Source: Acidimicrobiia bacterium
Lineage (GTDB): Bacteria > Actinomycetota > Acidimicrobiia > IMCC26256 > JAENVU01
DNA length: 44,197 nt
NCBI GenBank assembly: GCA_009694415.1
Contig: SHUZ01000003.1
Coordinates: 1-44,197 of the forward strand
Reading direction: 5' to 3'
Part shown: one piece after another, positions 8,564 to 16,994 of the stretch
Numbering within the stretch: position 1 is the first letter of the stretch
Layout: each line of letters starts with the position of its first letter
Position numbers and translations under genes: made by a program
Notes under the pieces: generated by a model
Told to the model about the DNA's origin: nothing
Database searches by the model: none
The model's input: only the letters and a program-made list of their open reading frames with translations

Positions 8564-9019
8564 ATGTACGTCTACGTAGTTCGCCATGCAAAGGCCGGCA
8601 GCCGAAGCCGATGGGAATCCGATGATCGCGAACGCCCATTATCAAAGAACGGGATAGCGCAGTCAATCGCGTTGGGAGATGCACTCGGGAAACTCGAGAT
8701 CGACCGCATCTATTCCAGTCCATTCGTTCGCTGCGTTCAAACAGTAGAACCACTAAGTGCACGGCTGGACGTGCACGTCGTTGCCGACAGCCAACTCGGA
8801 GAAGGCTACGCATGGGAATACGCGCTCGAACTTGTAGAGGCTGCTGCCGGACCGACTGTCATTTGCAGTCATGGCGACGTGATTGGCGACCTCATGATCG
8901 CGTTAGAGCGACGCGGTGTTCCGCTCGACGACAACCGCATAGAGAAGGGATCCGTCTGGGCACTGCGCGTCGAAGACGGGCAAGTGGTTGCCGGTGAGTA
9001 CTCCAGGCCTCCCGCCTGA
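8564..9019 (+). CDS. SixA-like histidine phosphatase, C-terminal half of a split MutT1
   Basis: A histidine-phosphatase superfamily protein of 151 aa with the RHG-type motif V-V-R7-H8-A at its N-terminus and a second active-site histidine at H103 (VICSHGDV). Sequence style and order match the C-terminal domain of mycobacterial MutT1, where this domain dephosphorylates the nucleoside diphosphate released by the Nudix domain. It could alternatively be an independent SixA phosphohistidine phosphatase. ATG 8564 is in frame with the Nudix gene, 12 nt after its TAG. I see no convincing Shine-Dalgarno sequence before it, so translation probably depends on re-initiation or read-through. Confidence 0.88.
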   Translation: MYVYVVRHAKAGSRSRWESDDRERPLSKNGIAQSIALGDALGKLEIDRIYSSPFVRCVQTVEPLSARLDVHVVADSQLGEGYAWEYALELVEAAAGPTVICSHGDVIGDLMIALERRGVPLDDNRIEKGSVWALRVEDGQVVAGEYSRPPA

Positions 9020-9098
9020 CCAATTATCTCCCGTCGCGCAACCCAAACGATGCCGTACAGCAATGCCTAAGACACATCTCGCGGGTACCGTCTTGACC

Positions 9099-9120
9099 AT
9101 GAGGGTGCTATGAGAGTGCT
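9099..9120 (+). repeat. 11-nt tandem duplication across the surE start codon
   Basis: ATGAGGGTGCT is followed directly by ATGAGAGTGCT (10 of 11 identical). The first copy opens a minicistron Met-Arg-Val-Leu-stop whose TGA overlaps the ATG of surE, which itself begins Met-Arg-Val-Leu. The first copy also supplies the GAGGG that can act as the ribosome-binding site for surE. Confidence 0.75.
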
Positions 9121-9916
9121 TGTAACGAACGATGATGGAGTGGACTCGCCTGGGATACTCGCCCTAGCGACAGCCATATACGAAGCAGGGCATGAAGTGG
9201 TCGTCGTGGCCCCGGCCTCGGACTTGAGCGGTGCCGGAGCTTCGATCGGTCCGCTGCATAGCTCCGAATCGATCCCAGTGTCAAAACGCACGTGGGAATC
9301 ACTCCCGGGCATCGAAGTTATCGCCATAGAACGGCCACCTGCAACGGCTGTGTACCTCGCATGCCTCGGCGCGTTCGGACCGCGACCCGATGCAGTCGCT
9401 TCAGGCATCAACCCAGGCGCTAACACGGGACACCTTGTGTTGCACTCTGGAACCGTCGGGGCAGCGCTAACAGCTGCCGGACTTGGCGTTCCAGCAATCG
9501 CGGTGAGCATCAAGTGGAGTACCGACGGCTACTACTGGTCTACCGCTTCCGACCTAGCAGTACCAGCACTCGAATGGGCTATCGATAGCAATGGCATCGC
9601 TAATAACGGCGAGGCGCGGGTGCTCAACCTAAACGTCCCCAACCTCCCGCTCGACGAAGTGCGCGGGGTCAAGGAAGCCGACCTCGCTCCCTACGGAGAG
9701 TTCTGGGTCGCATCGGTTGACCCCTCTGAGGGCGACGTTCGAATCGAATTCAAAGGTGCAGATCATGAACCGCATCCAGGAAGCGATGCCGCTCTCGTAT
9801 CGACTGGTTGGGCAACCGTGACTCCCCTTTTAGGCATCGTTGCAGGAACAATCAAAGGGGCAGCGAAAATGGTCGAAAACGCTCTACCGACATCACGAAC
9901 CACGCGAACGAACTGA
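9110..9916 (+). CDS. surE: 5'/3'-nucleotidase SurE
   Basis: SurE is a divalent-metal nucleoside monophosphate phosphatase, with exopolyphosphatase activity in several bacteria. The 268-aa protein begins MRVLVTNDDG, where D8-D9 are metal ligands. It also contains the conserved Ser region SGAGAS and the GINPGANTG and HSGTVGAA motifs. The length is normal. It stands 90 nt after the SixA half-gene and 74 nt before ahpE. The polyphosphate and nucleotide context fits a phosphate-recovery role (inference). The start-codon region is duplicated, as listed separately. Confidence 0.95.
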   Translation: MRVLVTNDDGVDSPGILALATAIYEAGHEVVVVAPASDLSGAGASIGPLHSSESIPVSKRTWESLPGIEVIAIERPPATAVYLACLGAFGPRPDAVASGINPGANTGHLVLHSGTVGAALTAAGLGVPAIAVSIKWSTDGYYWSTASDLAVPALEWAIDSNGIANNGEARVLNLNVPNLPLDEVRGVKEADLAPYGEFWVASVDPSEGDVRIEFKGADHEPHPGSDAALVSTGWATVTPLLGIVAGTIKGAAKMVENALPTSRTTRTN

Positions 9917-9990
9917 ACCCAACTAGTCCGATCGCGTACAACCTCGTACACTGCCGCTCACAATAAAAGCCACACAGGGGGATCAACTCG

Positions 9991-10455
9991 ATGGCCGTAG
10001 AGCCTGGACAACTAGCACCGGAATTTACTCTCAAGGACCAAGCGGGCAACGACGTAAGCCTCGCTGACTACCGCGGTAAGCAGCCGGTGGTTTTGGTCTT
10101 CTACCCCTTCACATTCACAGGAGTATGCCAAGGAGAACTTTGCGAGATCCGCGACGATCCGTCGCTGTTCGAGAGTTCCGAGTGCGCTGTGTTGGCAATC
10201 TCTTGTGACACGCGCCATGCGCAAGCAGTTTGGGCAGAGCAGCAGGGCTTCACATTCCCCGTCCTTGCAGACTTCTGGCCCCATGGGGCAGTTGCGAAGG
10301 CATACGGCGTATTCAATGAAAAGTTGGGATGTGCCAACAGAGGAAGTTTCGTCATCGATAAGGATGGAACGATTGTTGCTGCATTCGCGTCAGTAGACCT
10401 CGCAACGCCACGGGAGCGAGAAGAGTACAAAGCGGCGCTAGCGCAACTGACATAA
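9991..10455 (+). CDS. ahpE: Peroxiredoxin, AhpE-like
   Basis: A thiol peroxidase of 154 aa closely resembling mycobacterial AhpE, for example in QGFTFPVLADFWPHGAVAKAYG and FNEKLGCANRG-type segments. The peroxidatic motif P39-x3-T43-x2-C46 is intact. AhpE of M. tuberculosis is a one-Cys enzyme reduced by mycothiol/mycoredoxin. Here extra cysteines occur at position 51 (GELCEI) and further along (ECAVL, SCDTRH, LGCANRG), so a different resolving mechanism is possible. An AGGGGG ribosome-binding site lies 9 nt before the ATG. It is convergent with the regX3-like gene. Confidence 0.92.
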   Translation: MAVEPGQLAPEFTLKDQAGNDVSLADYRGKQPVVLVFYPFTFTGVCQGELCEIRDDPSLFESSECAVLAISCDTRHAQAVWAEQQGFTFPVLADFWPHGAVAKAYGVFNEKLGCANRGSFVIDKDGTIVAAFASVDLATPREREEYKAALAQLT

Positions 10456-10478
10456 GACCTTCGGACTTGCTCTACGGT

Positions 10479-11192
10479 TCAACCATCATTGCGGTGCTTC
10501 TCATAGCGATACCCGACTCCACGGACTGTCACCAGTCGCGTTGGTAGTGAAGGCTCGTCTTCAATCTTGGTTCGCAGACGCTTCACATGTACATCGAGTG
10601 TCTTCGTGTCGCCAAAATAGTTGGGTCCCCATATCCGATCGATCAGTACCTCGCGGCTGAGAACACGTCCGGCATTAACCATGAGGAGTTCAAGCAACTC
10701 GAACTCCTTGAGAGGCAGCTGCACCAATTCTCCCCGCACCGAAACGTCGTGACGACCAGCATCGAGGCATACGTCACCGATTTCCAATACTTCATCGCGA
10801 ATTTCATCTAAATCATCATCCAACGGGACTCGGCGCAAAGCTGACCGCACCCGCGCAATCAATTCACGCAACCTGAACGGCTTCGATACATAGTCGTCAG
10901 CGCCGACTTCAAGTCCAACCACTGCATCTATCTCAGAGCTGCGCGCGGAGACCATGATGATCGGAACGCGCGACCGCGATCGGATCTGCCGACAAACATC
11001 GATGCCAGAAATCTTCGGCAACATGACGTCCAACAAAATCAGTGACGGACGGGTTGCATCAAATCGCTCGATCGCTTCTGCCCCATCGGCTGCAGTTTCC
11101 ACAACGAATCCCTCGCGTTGAAATGCAACCGACAACGTGTCTCGATAAGACTGTTCGTCGTCGACAATCAAAAGGCGCGGCGGATCTGCCAT
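10479..11192 (-). CDS. regX3: Phosphate-responsive response regulator, RegX3/PhoB-like
   Basis: An OmpR-family regulator of 237 aa. The receiver domain (1-120) has the acidic pair D11-D12, phospho-acceptor D55 (LLDVMLP) and the YVSKPF lysine. A winged-helix DNA-binding domain (about 135-235) ends in RTKIEDE...VRGVGYRYE. The start is ATG 11192, overlapping the kinase stop as TGATG. Being last in the pst operon, it most likely activates the Pho regulon through the PHO-box-like repeat upstream of pstS and phoU. The symbol follows the mycobacterial SenX3-RegX3 pair; phoB or phoP would be equally defensible. Confidence 0.92.
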   Translation of the reverse strand: MADPPRLLIVDDEQSYRDTLSVAFQREGFVVETAADGAEAIERFDATRPSLILLDVMLPKISGIDVCRQIRSRSRVPIIMVSARSSEIDAVVGLEVGADDYVSKPFRLRELIARVRSALRRVPLDDDLDEIRDEVLEIGDVCLDAGRHDVSVRGELVQLPLKEFELLELLMVNAGRVLSREVLIDRIWGPNYFGDTKTLDVHVKRLRTKIEDEPSLPTRLVTVRGVGYRYEKHRNDG

Positions 11193-12289
11193 CACTTGTC
11201 CACGCGAGGTCCGCGTTCTCCTTCACTCGATTCTTCACGGCCCGCAGGAAGTCTCAAACGAAAACCCGAACCTTCGCCCTCGCGTGACTCCAGCATCACG
11301 TCGCCACCATGGACCTGGGCGACATTACGCACGATTGCTAAGCCGAGCCCTGTGCCGCCAGTGACACGACTACGAGCTCGGTCGACGCGATAAAAACGTT
11401 CGAATACCCGCTCGAGATCTCGCGATGGGATACCAATGCCGTGGTCTACAACTTCGATCGTGATGAGCCCTTGCTCGCAAGATGCAGCTATCTCGACGGT
11501 ATCCCCCGGATCTGAGTACTTCACGGCGTTATCCAAGAGGTTCGTCAACGCGCTCACTATCTGCCCCGGATCGCAGTCAACGACTAATGCTCCATCGACT
11601 GCGCTTTTCGACACAGAAACTTCCGCTGCCGCTGCGACGGACGCGATACGACCAATAGCTTCGACAATCAATGAACCGACCGCAACCGAATACCTTGCAG
11701 GACTCTCTTCAGTATCGAGAATACTCAGGTCAAGCAAGTCATCGACAATGTTGCCAAGGCGTTCCGCCTCGTGGGCTATCTGTGCGGCCATCTCACGCAT
11801 CGTCGGCTCATCTACACCGGACGCCATGGTGTCGGCAAGAAGCGTTAGTGCACCAATGGGAGTCTTGAGCTCATGACTCACATTCGCGACAAAGTCGCGG
11901 CGCACCGCTTCGACACGGCGGGCTTCGGTGATATCGCGAACAAACGCGACCGCCCCATCCACCTTCCCGTCAGAAGAGAGAGTTTGCGCGCGCACGTTCA
12001 GGACTTCTTGCGGCGGACCAAACAGTTCAAGATCACGATCGCCCGTGACTCCCCCGCGTGCCTGCTGTAGTGCTATGGCAATCGCTTCCGCTATCAAGGC
12101 ATCTCCATGACGTCCGTCAGCAAATCGCATGGCGGACTCGTTTCGAAGTACTTCGTCGCCGCCTGCATCGACGACTACAACGGCGTCAGTAACGGTTTCG
12201 AGCGCCTGTTCGAGAAGATTGAGTCTCATATTCACTGGATCAGGATCATCGACGCCTTCTTGTCGCGTGAGTCGCTTGTCAGGACTCAT
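11192..12289 (-). CDS. senX3: Soluble SenX3/PhoR-like sensor histidine kinase
   Basis: A histidine kinase of 365 aa: a PAS-like region (about 22-122), a HisKA domain with phospho-acceptor H139 in [10 protein letters not shown], and a HATPase domain with the N-box ([12 protein letters not shown]), DHGIGIP and GTGLGLAIV. It resembles mycobacterial SenX3 in the kinase core. Unlike SenX3 and PhoR it has no hydrophobic membrane segment: the ATG at 12289 overlaps the pstB stop (ATGA), and the N-terminus is charged. It is therefore predicted to be cytosolic and to sense phosphate indirectly, for example through PhoU and PstB (inference). Confidence 0.9.
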   Translation of the reverse strand: MSPDKRLTRQEGVDDPDPVNMRLNLLEQALETVTDAVVVVDAGGDEVLRNESAMRFADGRHGDALIAEAIAIALQQARGGVTGDRDLELFGPPQEVLNVRAQTLSSDGKVDGAVAFVRDITEARRVEAVRRDFVANVSHELKTPIGALTLLADTMASGVDEPTMREMAAQIAHEAERLGNIVDDLLDLSILDTEESPARYSVAVGSLIVEAIGRIASVAAAAEVSVSKSAVDGALVVDCDPGQIVSALTNLLDNAVKYSDPGDTVEIAASCEQGLITIEVVDHGIGIPSRDLERVFERFYRVDRARSRVTGGTGLGLAIVRNVAQVHGGDVMLESREGEGSGFRLRLPAGREESSEGERGPRVDK

Positions 12290-13188
12290 CCGAAACGACC
12301 GGTGATGTACCCCTCGGTACGCGGATCCGAAGGAGCGGTAAAAATCGTTTCGGTATGGTCGTACTCGACGAGTACCCCTACCCGATCTCCAGAATCTCTT
12401 ACCTCGGCTGTAAAGAATGCTGTTCTGTCTGAGACACGCGCGGCTTGTTGCATGTTGTGCGTGACGATGACGATCGTGTAGTCGCGCTTTAGTTCGACCA
12501 TGAGATCTTCGATACGAGATGTCGCTATCGGGTCAAGAGCCGAACACGGCTCGTCCATAAGTACCACGTCTGGATTGACGGCCAGTGCTCTCGCGATACA
12601 CAACCTCTGCTGTTGGCCACCGGAAAGAGCGAGACCACTCTTCTTGAGTTTGTCCTTTACCTCGTCCCAAAGCGCGGCCCTCGTCAATGCGTGCTCTACA
12701 ACTTCATCCAGGCCCTTGCGTTGTCCGTTTACCCGCGGCCCAAAGGCGACGTTGTCATAGATCGACTTAGGGAATGGGTTCGGCTTCTGGAACACCATGC
12801 CGATTCGGCGACGCACTTCAACCGGATCAATTTGAGGTCCGTATAGATCGAGTCCGTGATACAAGACGGAACCTGAGACCTTGGCTCCGGGAATGAGATC
12901 GTTCGTGCGGTTGAAGCACCTCAAGAAAGTGCTCTTGCCGCAACCCGACGGTCCGATTAACGCGGTTATTTGTCGTGCAGGGATGTCCAAGTCAATGCCC
13001 GCAACCGCAATTGTAGGACCGTAGTGGACGTCTAGCCCTCTAACAGAGAACACCGTTTGAGGATCGTCGGCTTCGCCGACGTTAGACAGGGCTTCGGTTT
13101 CCACGCCGCGAGTCAACACTATTGCCGGCGTACGAAGCGAACGCGTCGCATCGGCCTCCCCGAGATCGGTTGTTTCTCGATTCACCAT
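12286..13188 (-). CDS. pstB: Phosphate ABC transporter ATP-binding protein PstB
   Basis: ATPase of the high-affinity phosphate importer, 300 aa. The Walker A motif GPSGCGKST is at residues 79-87, the signature LSGGQQQR near 178, Walker B VVLMDEP follows, and the H-loop is in VTHNM. The C-terminus EGYITGRFG is typical. The first 45 or so residues form an extension not found in standard PstB (about 255 aa). The start is ATG 13188, overlapping pstA by 7 nt; GTG 13185 is an alternative with a 4-nt overlap. Confidence 0.96.
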   Translation of the reverse strand: MVNRETTDLGEADATRSLRTPAIVLTRGVETEALSNVGEADDPQTVFSVRGLDVHYGPTIAVAGIDLDIPARQITALIGPSGCGKSTFLRCFNRTNDLIPGAKVSGSVLYHGLDLYGPQIDPVEVRRRIGMVFQKPNPFPKSIYDNVAFGPRVNGQRKGLDEVVEHALTRAALWDEVKDKLKKSGLALSGGQQQRLCIARALAVNPDVVLMDEPCSALDPIATSRIEDLMVELKRDYTIVIVTHNMQQAARVSDRTAFFTAEVRDSGDRVGVLVEYDHTETIFTAPSDPRTEGYITGRFG

Positions 13189-14081
13189 CGCTGCTCATAC
13201 CTATTTCTCAGCCAGATCGCAATGGCGTTCATCACCAGCAAAATCACCAGTAGGAGAATGCACGCCGCTGCAGCCAATTGCGTGAAGCCTTCCTGGGGCC
13301 TCCCGATCCAGTCGAAGATCTGGATCGGAAGAACCGTGAACTTGCTATCGAGCCCTGTTGGATTGAAGGGGACGTAGGTAAACGCGCCAATCATTATCAA
13401 AGGCGCAGCCTCGCCGATTGCACGTGATAGTGCCAAGATCACACCGGTCGCGATACCCGGCACGGCAGCTGGCAACACTTGGCGTCTAGCTGTCTGTAGC
13501 CGCGTGGCGCCGAGCGCGAACGAACCATGACGAAGCGATTCCGGAACCGCTCGGATCGCTTCACGCGAAGCAATGATCACAATCGGGAGCACAAGCAAAG
13601 CAAGAATAATCCCGCCCGTAAGCACCACCGGCCCGAGATCAATAGGCCCTCGAGCAATGAACGCGAGCCCAAGAATTCCATAGACAATCGATGGAACCCC
13701 AGCAAGATTTTGAATGTTCAGTGCTATCCAACGTGTGTACCACTTGTCTGCCGGAGCAAATTCTTCTAAATAGACGGCAGCCCCTATCCCGATAGGCACC
13801 GCTAGCACCGCGGTTACCGCCAGCACCCACAAGGTGCCGAACACAGCAGAGCGTGCACCGGAGATCGCGGGATTCAACGAAGGGAACCGGCGCCACAAGC
13901 GAGGACCGAACGCGGGAAGACCTGTGTCGAATACATACCAGAGCAAAGCGACTAGCCCAGCGAGAGCTAAGCCGAAACTAATTATGAGCACGATCAGAAA
14001 CGCACGATCAGAAACGCGACGCCTGGCGGATTGCCGGGGCAAACGAACGACCGAATCGAGGTCTGGCTCCAAGAGGCTCAC
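13182..14081 (-). CDS. pstA: Phosphate ABC transporter permease PstA
   Basis: Inner-membrane permease of 299 aa with six predicted hydrophobic segments and the binding-protein-dependent transport fold. The EAA-type loop reads [24 protein letters not shown], and [10 protein letters not shown] is characteristic of Pst permeases. It overlaps pstC by 4 nt and pstB by 7 nt, so the three genes are translationally coupled. It forms the phosphate channel together with PstC. Confidence 0.95.
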   Translation of the reverse strand: MSLLEPDLDSVVRLPRQSARRRVSDRAFLIVLIISFGLALAGLVALLWYVFDTGLPAFGPRLWRRFPSLNPAISGARSAVFGTLWVLAVTAVLAVPIGIGAAVYLEEFAPADKWYTRWIALNIQNLAGVPSIVYGILGLAFIARGPIDLGPVVLTGGIILALLVLPIVIIASREAIRAVPESLRHGSFALGATRLQTARRQVLPAAVPGIATGVILALSRAIGEAAPLIMIGAFTYVPFNPTGLDSKFTVLPIQIFDWIGRPQEGFTQLAAAACILLLVILLVMNAIAIWLRNRYEQRW

Positions 14082-15037
14082 TCGTAAACCTCACGGTACT
14101 TGCGCACAATGCGATTGCTGAACACGTTCATCATGAACGTGGCGACGAATAACAGCGAACCGACAGCAAAGATGGTTTTGTAGCCTGTGCTGCCCTGAGG
14201 TAAGTCTCCTGTTCCCGCGGCCGCGATGAACGCGGTCATGGTTTGCATCGCCTCGCCGGGGTTCAAGCTCATGTTCGGAGTGCCTCCTGCCGCGATCAGA
14301 ACGATCATGGTTTCGCCGACAGCACGCGAGACGGAAAGTACGAAAGCCGCGACGATTCCCGATAGTGCAGCAGGCACACTTACGCGAGTCGACACTTCGA
14401 ACTTCGAACTTCCGAGTGCATACGCGCCCTCACGCAGCCCATGGGGCACCGCCGACAAGGCGTCCTCAGATAGCGACGCGACCATCGGCAATATCATGAT
14501 CCCCATAACGAGACCTGCAGACAATGCATTGAACACACCTGGCGAGTCCCCGAACGGCCATAGATTTTGGACGAACGGGCTGATGAACTTCAGCGCGAAG
14601 TAGCCATAGATAACAGTTGGGATACCAGCCAATAATTCTATTAACGGCTTGAGGAGCTTGCGTACACGGGGACGCGCATATTCACTCAAGTAAATCGCCG
14701 TTCCAAGGCCGAACGGCACAGCCACTGAAATCGCGCAGATCGTAACGACGATCGTGCCCATAACTATCGGCAACACTCCGAACTTCGCCGGAACAAATAG
14801 CGGCGCCCAATCAGTTCCTGTCAAGAACGCGAATATGTCCACCTCTGTGAAGAACTCGAGGGTGGGAGGAATCAATGACAGGACGATTCCGACTGTGACA
14901 GCTACAGAAAGCGCAGCGCAACAGAACAGAGCACCGATCACTACCCGCTCGCCGTAACGCGGGTGAGCACGCAGGATCCCCGGGTCATTGGGGGATGACT
15001 CGGGGATCCGGGGCAGGGGCGGAGAGCCAGCCGTCAA
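14078..15037 (-). CDS. pstC: Phosphate ABC transporter permease PstC
   Basis: Inner-membrane permease of 319 aa with about six transmembrane segments, the first at about residues 32-55. The EAA-loop sequence DALSAVPHGLREGAYALGSSK and the motif SRAVGETMIV identify PstC. It starts 7 nt after the pstS stop, which places it in the same operon. It pairs with PstA and receives phosphate from the lipoprotein PstS. Confidence 0.95.
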   Translation of the reverse strand: MTAGSPPLPRIPESSPNDPGILRAHPRYGERVVIGALFCCAALSVAVTVGIVLSLIPPTLEFFTEVDIFAFLTGTDWAPLFVPAKFGVLPIVMGTIVVTICAISVAVPFGLGTAIYLSEYARPRVRKLLKPLIELLAGIPTVIYGYFALKFISPFVQNLWPFGDSPGVFNALSAGLVMGIMILPMVASLSEDALSAVPHGLREGAYALGSSKFEVSTRVSVPAALSGIVAAFVLSVSRAVGETMIVLIAAGGTPNMSLNPGEAMQTMTAFIAAAGTGDLPQGSTGYKTIFAVGSLLFVATFMMNVFSNRIVRKYREVYE

Positions 15038-15044
15038 CTAAGCC

Positions 15045-16028
15045 CTAACTCTTCGTCGTGGTCCCGCTAGCTACGGGCTTCTGCACTGCGGCTAGCGATG
15101 TTTGCAATTGGGCCTCGGTCAGCGGCACGAAAAGGGTCTCTAACGCGATGTTTTCCGAGTTCTTAACGTAAAACTCGACAAAGGCAAGGCCCTCTGGCCT
15201 ATCTAAGAGTGCGACGCTTGGATAGATAAAAAGCGGACGCGCCAACGGTGAGTAGTCGCCGTTCTGAACAGTCGCGGTACTCGGAGACACGCACCCATCC
15301 CCGTCGTCAACTGCGACGACATTCAACTTGTCCTTGTTCGCCTCGTAGTAGGACAGCCCGAAGTATCCGAGCGCACCTTTATCGCCAGACACGCCTTGCA
15401 CCGTTACGTTATCGTCCTCGGTCGCGTTGTAGTCCGAGCGACTCGACCCTTCTTCGCCGTTCACGGCCTTCGTGAAGAAGTCGAACGTTCCAGACGATGT
15501 GCCAGCGCCGAACAAAGTGAGCTTCTCATCCGGGAACGTGGAATCCACCTGTTTCCAGTTCGTGACCTTGGAATCCGGAGCCCAAATCTTCTTGAGTTGA
15601 GCAGTAGTGAGGCACTTAGCCCACTCGTTGTCCTTATTCGTAACAAGTGAGATGCCATCGTTCGCGATCTGAATTTCTTCATAGGCGATTCCGTTGGCTT
15701 TGCAAGCGGGCGCCTCTGTTTCGTCATCTTTCTCAATAGGTCGCGATGCGTCTTCCATGTCGATCTCGCCTGAACATAACTTTACGAATCCACCGCCTGT
15801 GCCCGAGGTCCCAACGGTGATCTTCACATTTGGGTTGTCTACTTGAAACAACTCCGCAGCGGCAGCGGTGAGTGGGCCGACGGTCGAAGAACCATCGACC
15901 GAAATTGAACCCGATAGTTTCGAGGAGTCGCCTCCGGTAGAAGTGACGTCTTCGCCGCACGCCGCCAACAGCAGCCCGAGTGCGAAGATGCCAGTTGCGT
16001 AGCGACGCAACATTGTTGTTCTAGCCAT
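15045..16028 (-). CDS. pstS: Phosphate-binding lipoprotein PstS
   Basis: Periplasmic-side phosphate-binding protein, 327 aa. The signal peptide ends in a lipobox (LLLAAC, C24), so the mature protein should be lipid-anchored. Phosphate-binding motifs DGSSTVGP and GTSGTGGGF are present. ATG 16028 is chosen over an upstream ATG because GGAGG lies about 10 nt before it and the signal peptide starts immediately (MARTTMLRRY). It is the first gene of pstSCAB-kinase-regulator. The 249-nt divergent gap to phoU holds PHO-box-like repeats. Confidence 0.95.
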   Translation of the reverse strand: MARTTMLRRYATGIFALGLLLAACGEDVTSTGGDSSKLSGSISVDGSSTVGPLTAAAAELFQVDNPNVKITVGTSGTGGGFVKLCSGEIDMEDASRPIEKDDETEAPACKANGIAYEEIQIANDGISLVTNKDNEWAKCLTTAQLKKIWAPDSKVTNWKQVDSTFPDEKLTLFGAGTSSGTFDFFTKAVNGEEGSSRSDYNATEDDNVTVQGVSGDKGALGYFGLSYYEANKDKLNVVAVDDGDGCVSPSTATVQNGDYSPLARPLFIYPSVALLDRPEGLAFVEFYVKNSENIALETLFVPLTEAQLQTSLAAVQKPVASGTTTKS

Positions 16029-16079
16029 TTCGTTATTACCTCCGTTTAGGATTCTCATGTCCGCGTTCAACCTATGGGA

Positions 16080-16112
16080 GACATCTAAACAACTGATTGC
16101 GCCGCGGTGAAC
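16080..16112 (-). promoter_or_regulatory. Possible degenerate PHO box facing pstS
   Basis: On the minus strand GTTCACCGCGG (16112-16102) and GTTTAGATGTC (16090-16080) are in 11-nt register, separated by one degenerate unit. The downstream end is 51 nt from the pstS ATG. The resemblance to actinobacterial PHO-box units is partial, so this is weaker than the plus-strand site at 16176. Confidence 0.3.
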
Positions 16113-16147
16113 CCGACAAGTACACGAAGCGATCTTTACCGCGATTC

Positions 16148-16178
16148 AACAGGTTGGTCCGGTAAGCACCAACCTGTT
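16148..16178. repeat. 31-bp palindrome (11-bp arms) between pstS and phoU
   Basis: AACAGGTTGGT (16148-16158) and ACCAACCTGTT (16168-16178) are perfect inverted repeats with a 9-nt centre. The right arm shares its last three bases with the first PHO-box unit. It could be an operator for another regulator or, if transcribed, a hairpin in the phoU leader. Confidence 0.8.
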
Positions 16179-16208
16179 CACCCGCCGTTTACCTAGGTGT
16201 TACCTCAG
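16176..16208 (+). promoter_or_regulatory. PHO-box-like direct repeat (11-nt period)
   Basis: Three successive 11-nt units read GTTCACCCGCC, GTTTACCTAGG and TGTTACCTCAG. The first unit equals the core described for Streptomyces PhoP boxes (GTTCACC), and the 11-nt period is typical of OmpR-family Pho regulators. The box ends 69 nt before the phoU ATG and lies 147 nt from the pstS ATG. The regulator encoded at 10479-11192 is the likely ligand (inference). Confidence 0.7.
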
Positions 16209-16277
16209 AGCCCACAACTCGGCACACGGAAGCGCGAAACTGAACCAGCACGCATCACTAACTGGACCGAGGACCTA

Positions 16278-16958
16278 ATGGAAGCAACACCGGCAGCACG
16301 CCGTCCACTCGAGGATGAGTTGGCTGACATCCGCGGCGACATTATTAGGTTGGCGGCATTGACTACCGAGGCCATCGCCGCTGGTACGCAAGCCTTTCTG
16401 AACGGGGACCTCAGGATGGCCGAATCAGTTGTCGAAGGTGATGACAGGGTGGACGAGCTCTACCACCACATCGAGAACAGACTCCTAACCTTGCTGGCGA
16501 CACAGTCGCCCGTGGCCGTCGATCTCCGTGCTGTCGTAACGATGATGCGCATTAATCACGAACTTGAGCGTGACGCCGATCTCATGGTCAATGTTGCGAA
16601 GACAACTCGACGCATCTATCCCCTAGAGCTTGATCCGCGGGTGCGGGGAACCATCGACCGCATGGGAATACAAGCGTCCAACCAAACGCGGGTTGCGATC
16701 GATGCATTCGCGGATTCGGACCCCAACTGGGCTGCCGCGCTGCAAGACATGGATGACTCGATGGACGATCTAACGAAGAGTCTGTTCCGCCACATTCTGT
16801 CGTGGGGCGCATCCGATGAAGGGACAGTGCTGCAAGCCGTTCAGGTCGCGCTCGTGGCGCGTCACTACGAACGGATTGCCGACCACGCCGTGACAATCGC
16901 TGAGCGTGTTCAATGGATGGTGACTGGCATGCACCCCGGCGGCGAAAACGACGCCTAG
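16278..16958 (+). CDS. phoU: Phosphate signalling complex protein PhoU
   Basis: PhoU, 226 aa, made of two three-helix PhoU repeats. Conserved acidic motifs include the ESVVEGDDRVDELYHHIE region, VVTMMRINHELERDADL in the first repeat, and LVARHYERIADHAVTIAERV in the second. PhoU represses Pho signalling by linking PstB to the sensor kinase, and also influences polyphosphate levels. ATG 16278 is chosen because it begins the PhoU fold and has GAGGA upstream; a longer reading frame back to 16197 would cover the PHO-box end and is not PhoU-like. It is transcribed divergently from pstSCAB. Confidence 0.95.
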   Translation: MEATPAARRPLEDELADIRGDIIRLAALTTEAIAAGTQAFLNGDLRMAESVVEGDDRVDELYHHIENRLLTLLATQSPVAVDLRAVVTMMRINHELERDADLMVNVAKTTRRIYPLELDPRVRGTIDRMGIQASNQTRVAIDAFADSDPNWAAALQDMDDSMDDLTKSLFRHILSWGASDEGTVLQAVQVALVARHYERIADHAVTIAERVQWMVTGMHPGGENDA

Positions 16959-16994
16959 ACCAAACGAATCGGCCTGAACTGCGTTAAGAACGAT

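Noticed and set aside
16197-16277. 27-residue longer PhoU
   Set aside because: Would place the start codon inside the PHO-box repeat; PhoU homology begins at ATG 16278.
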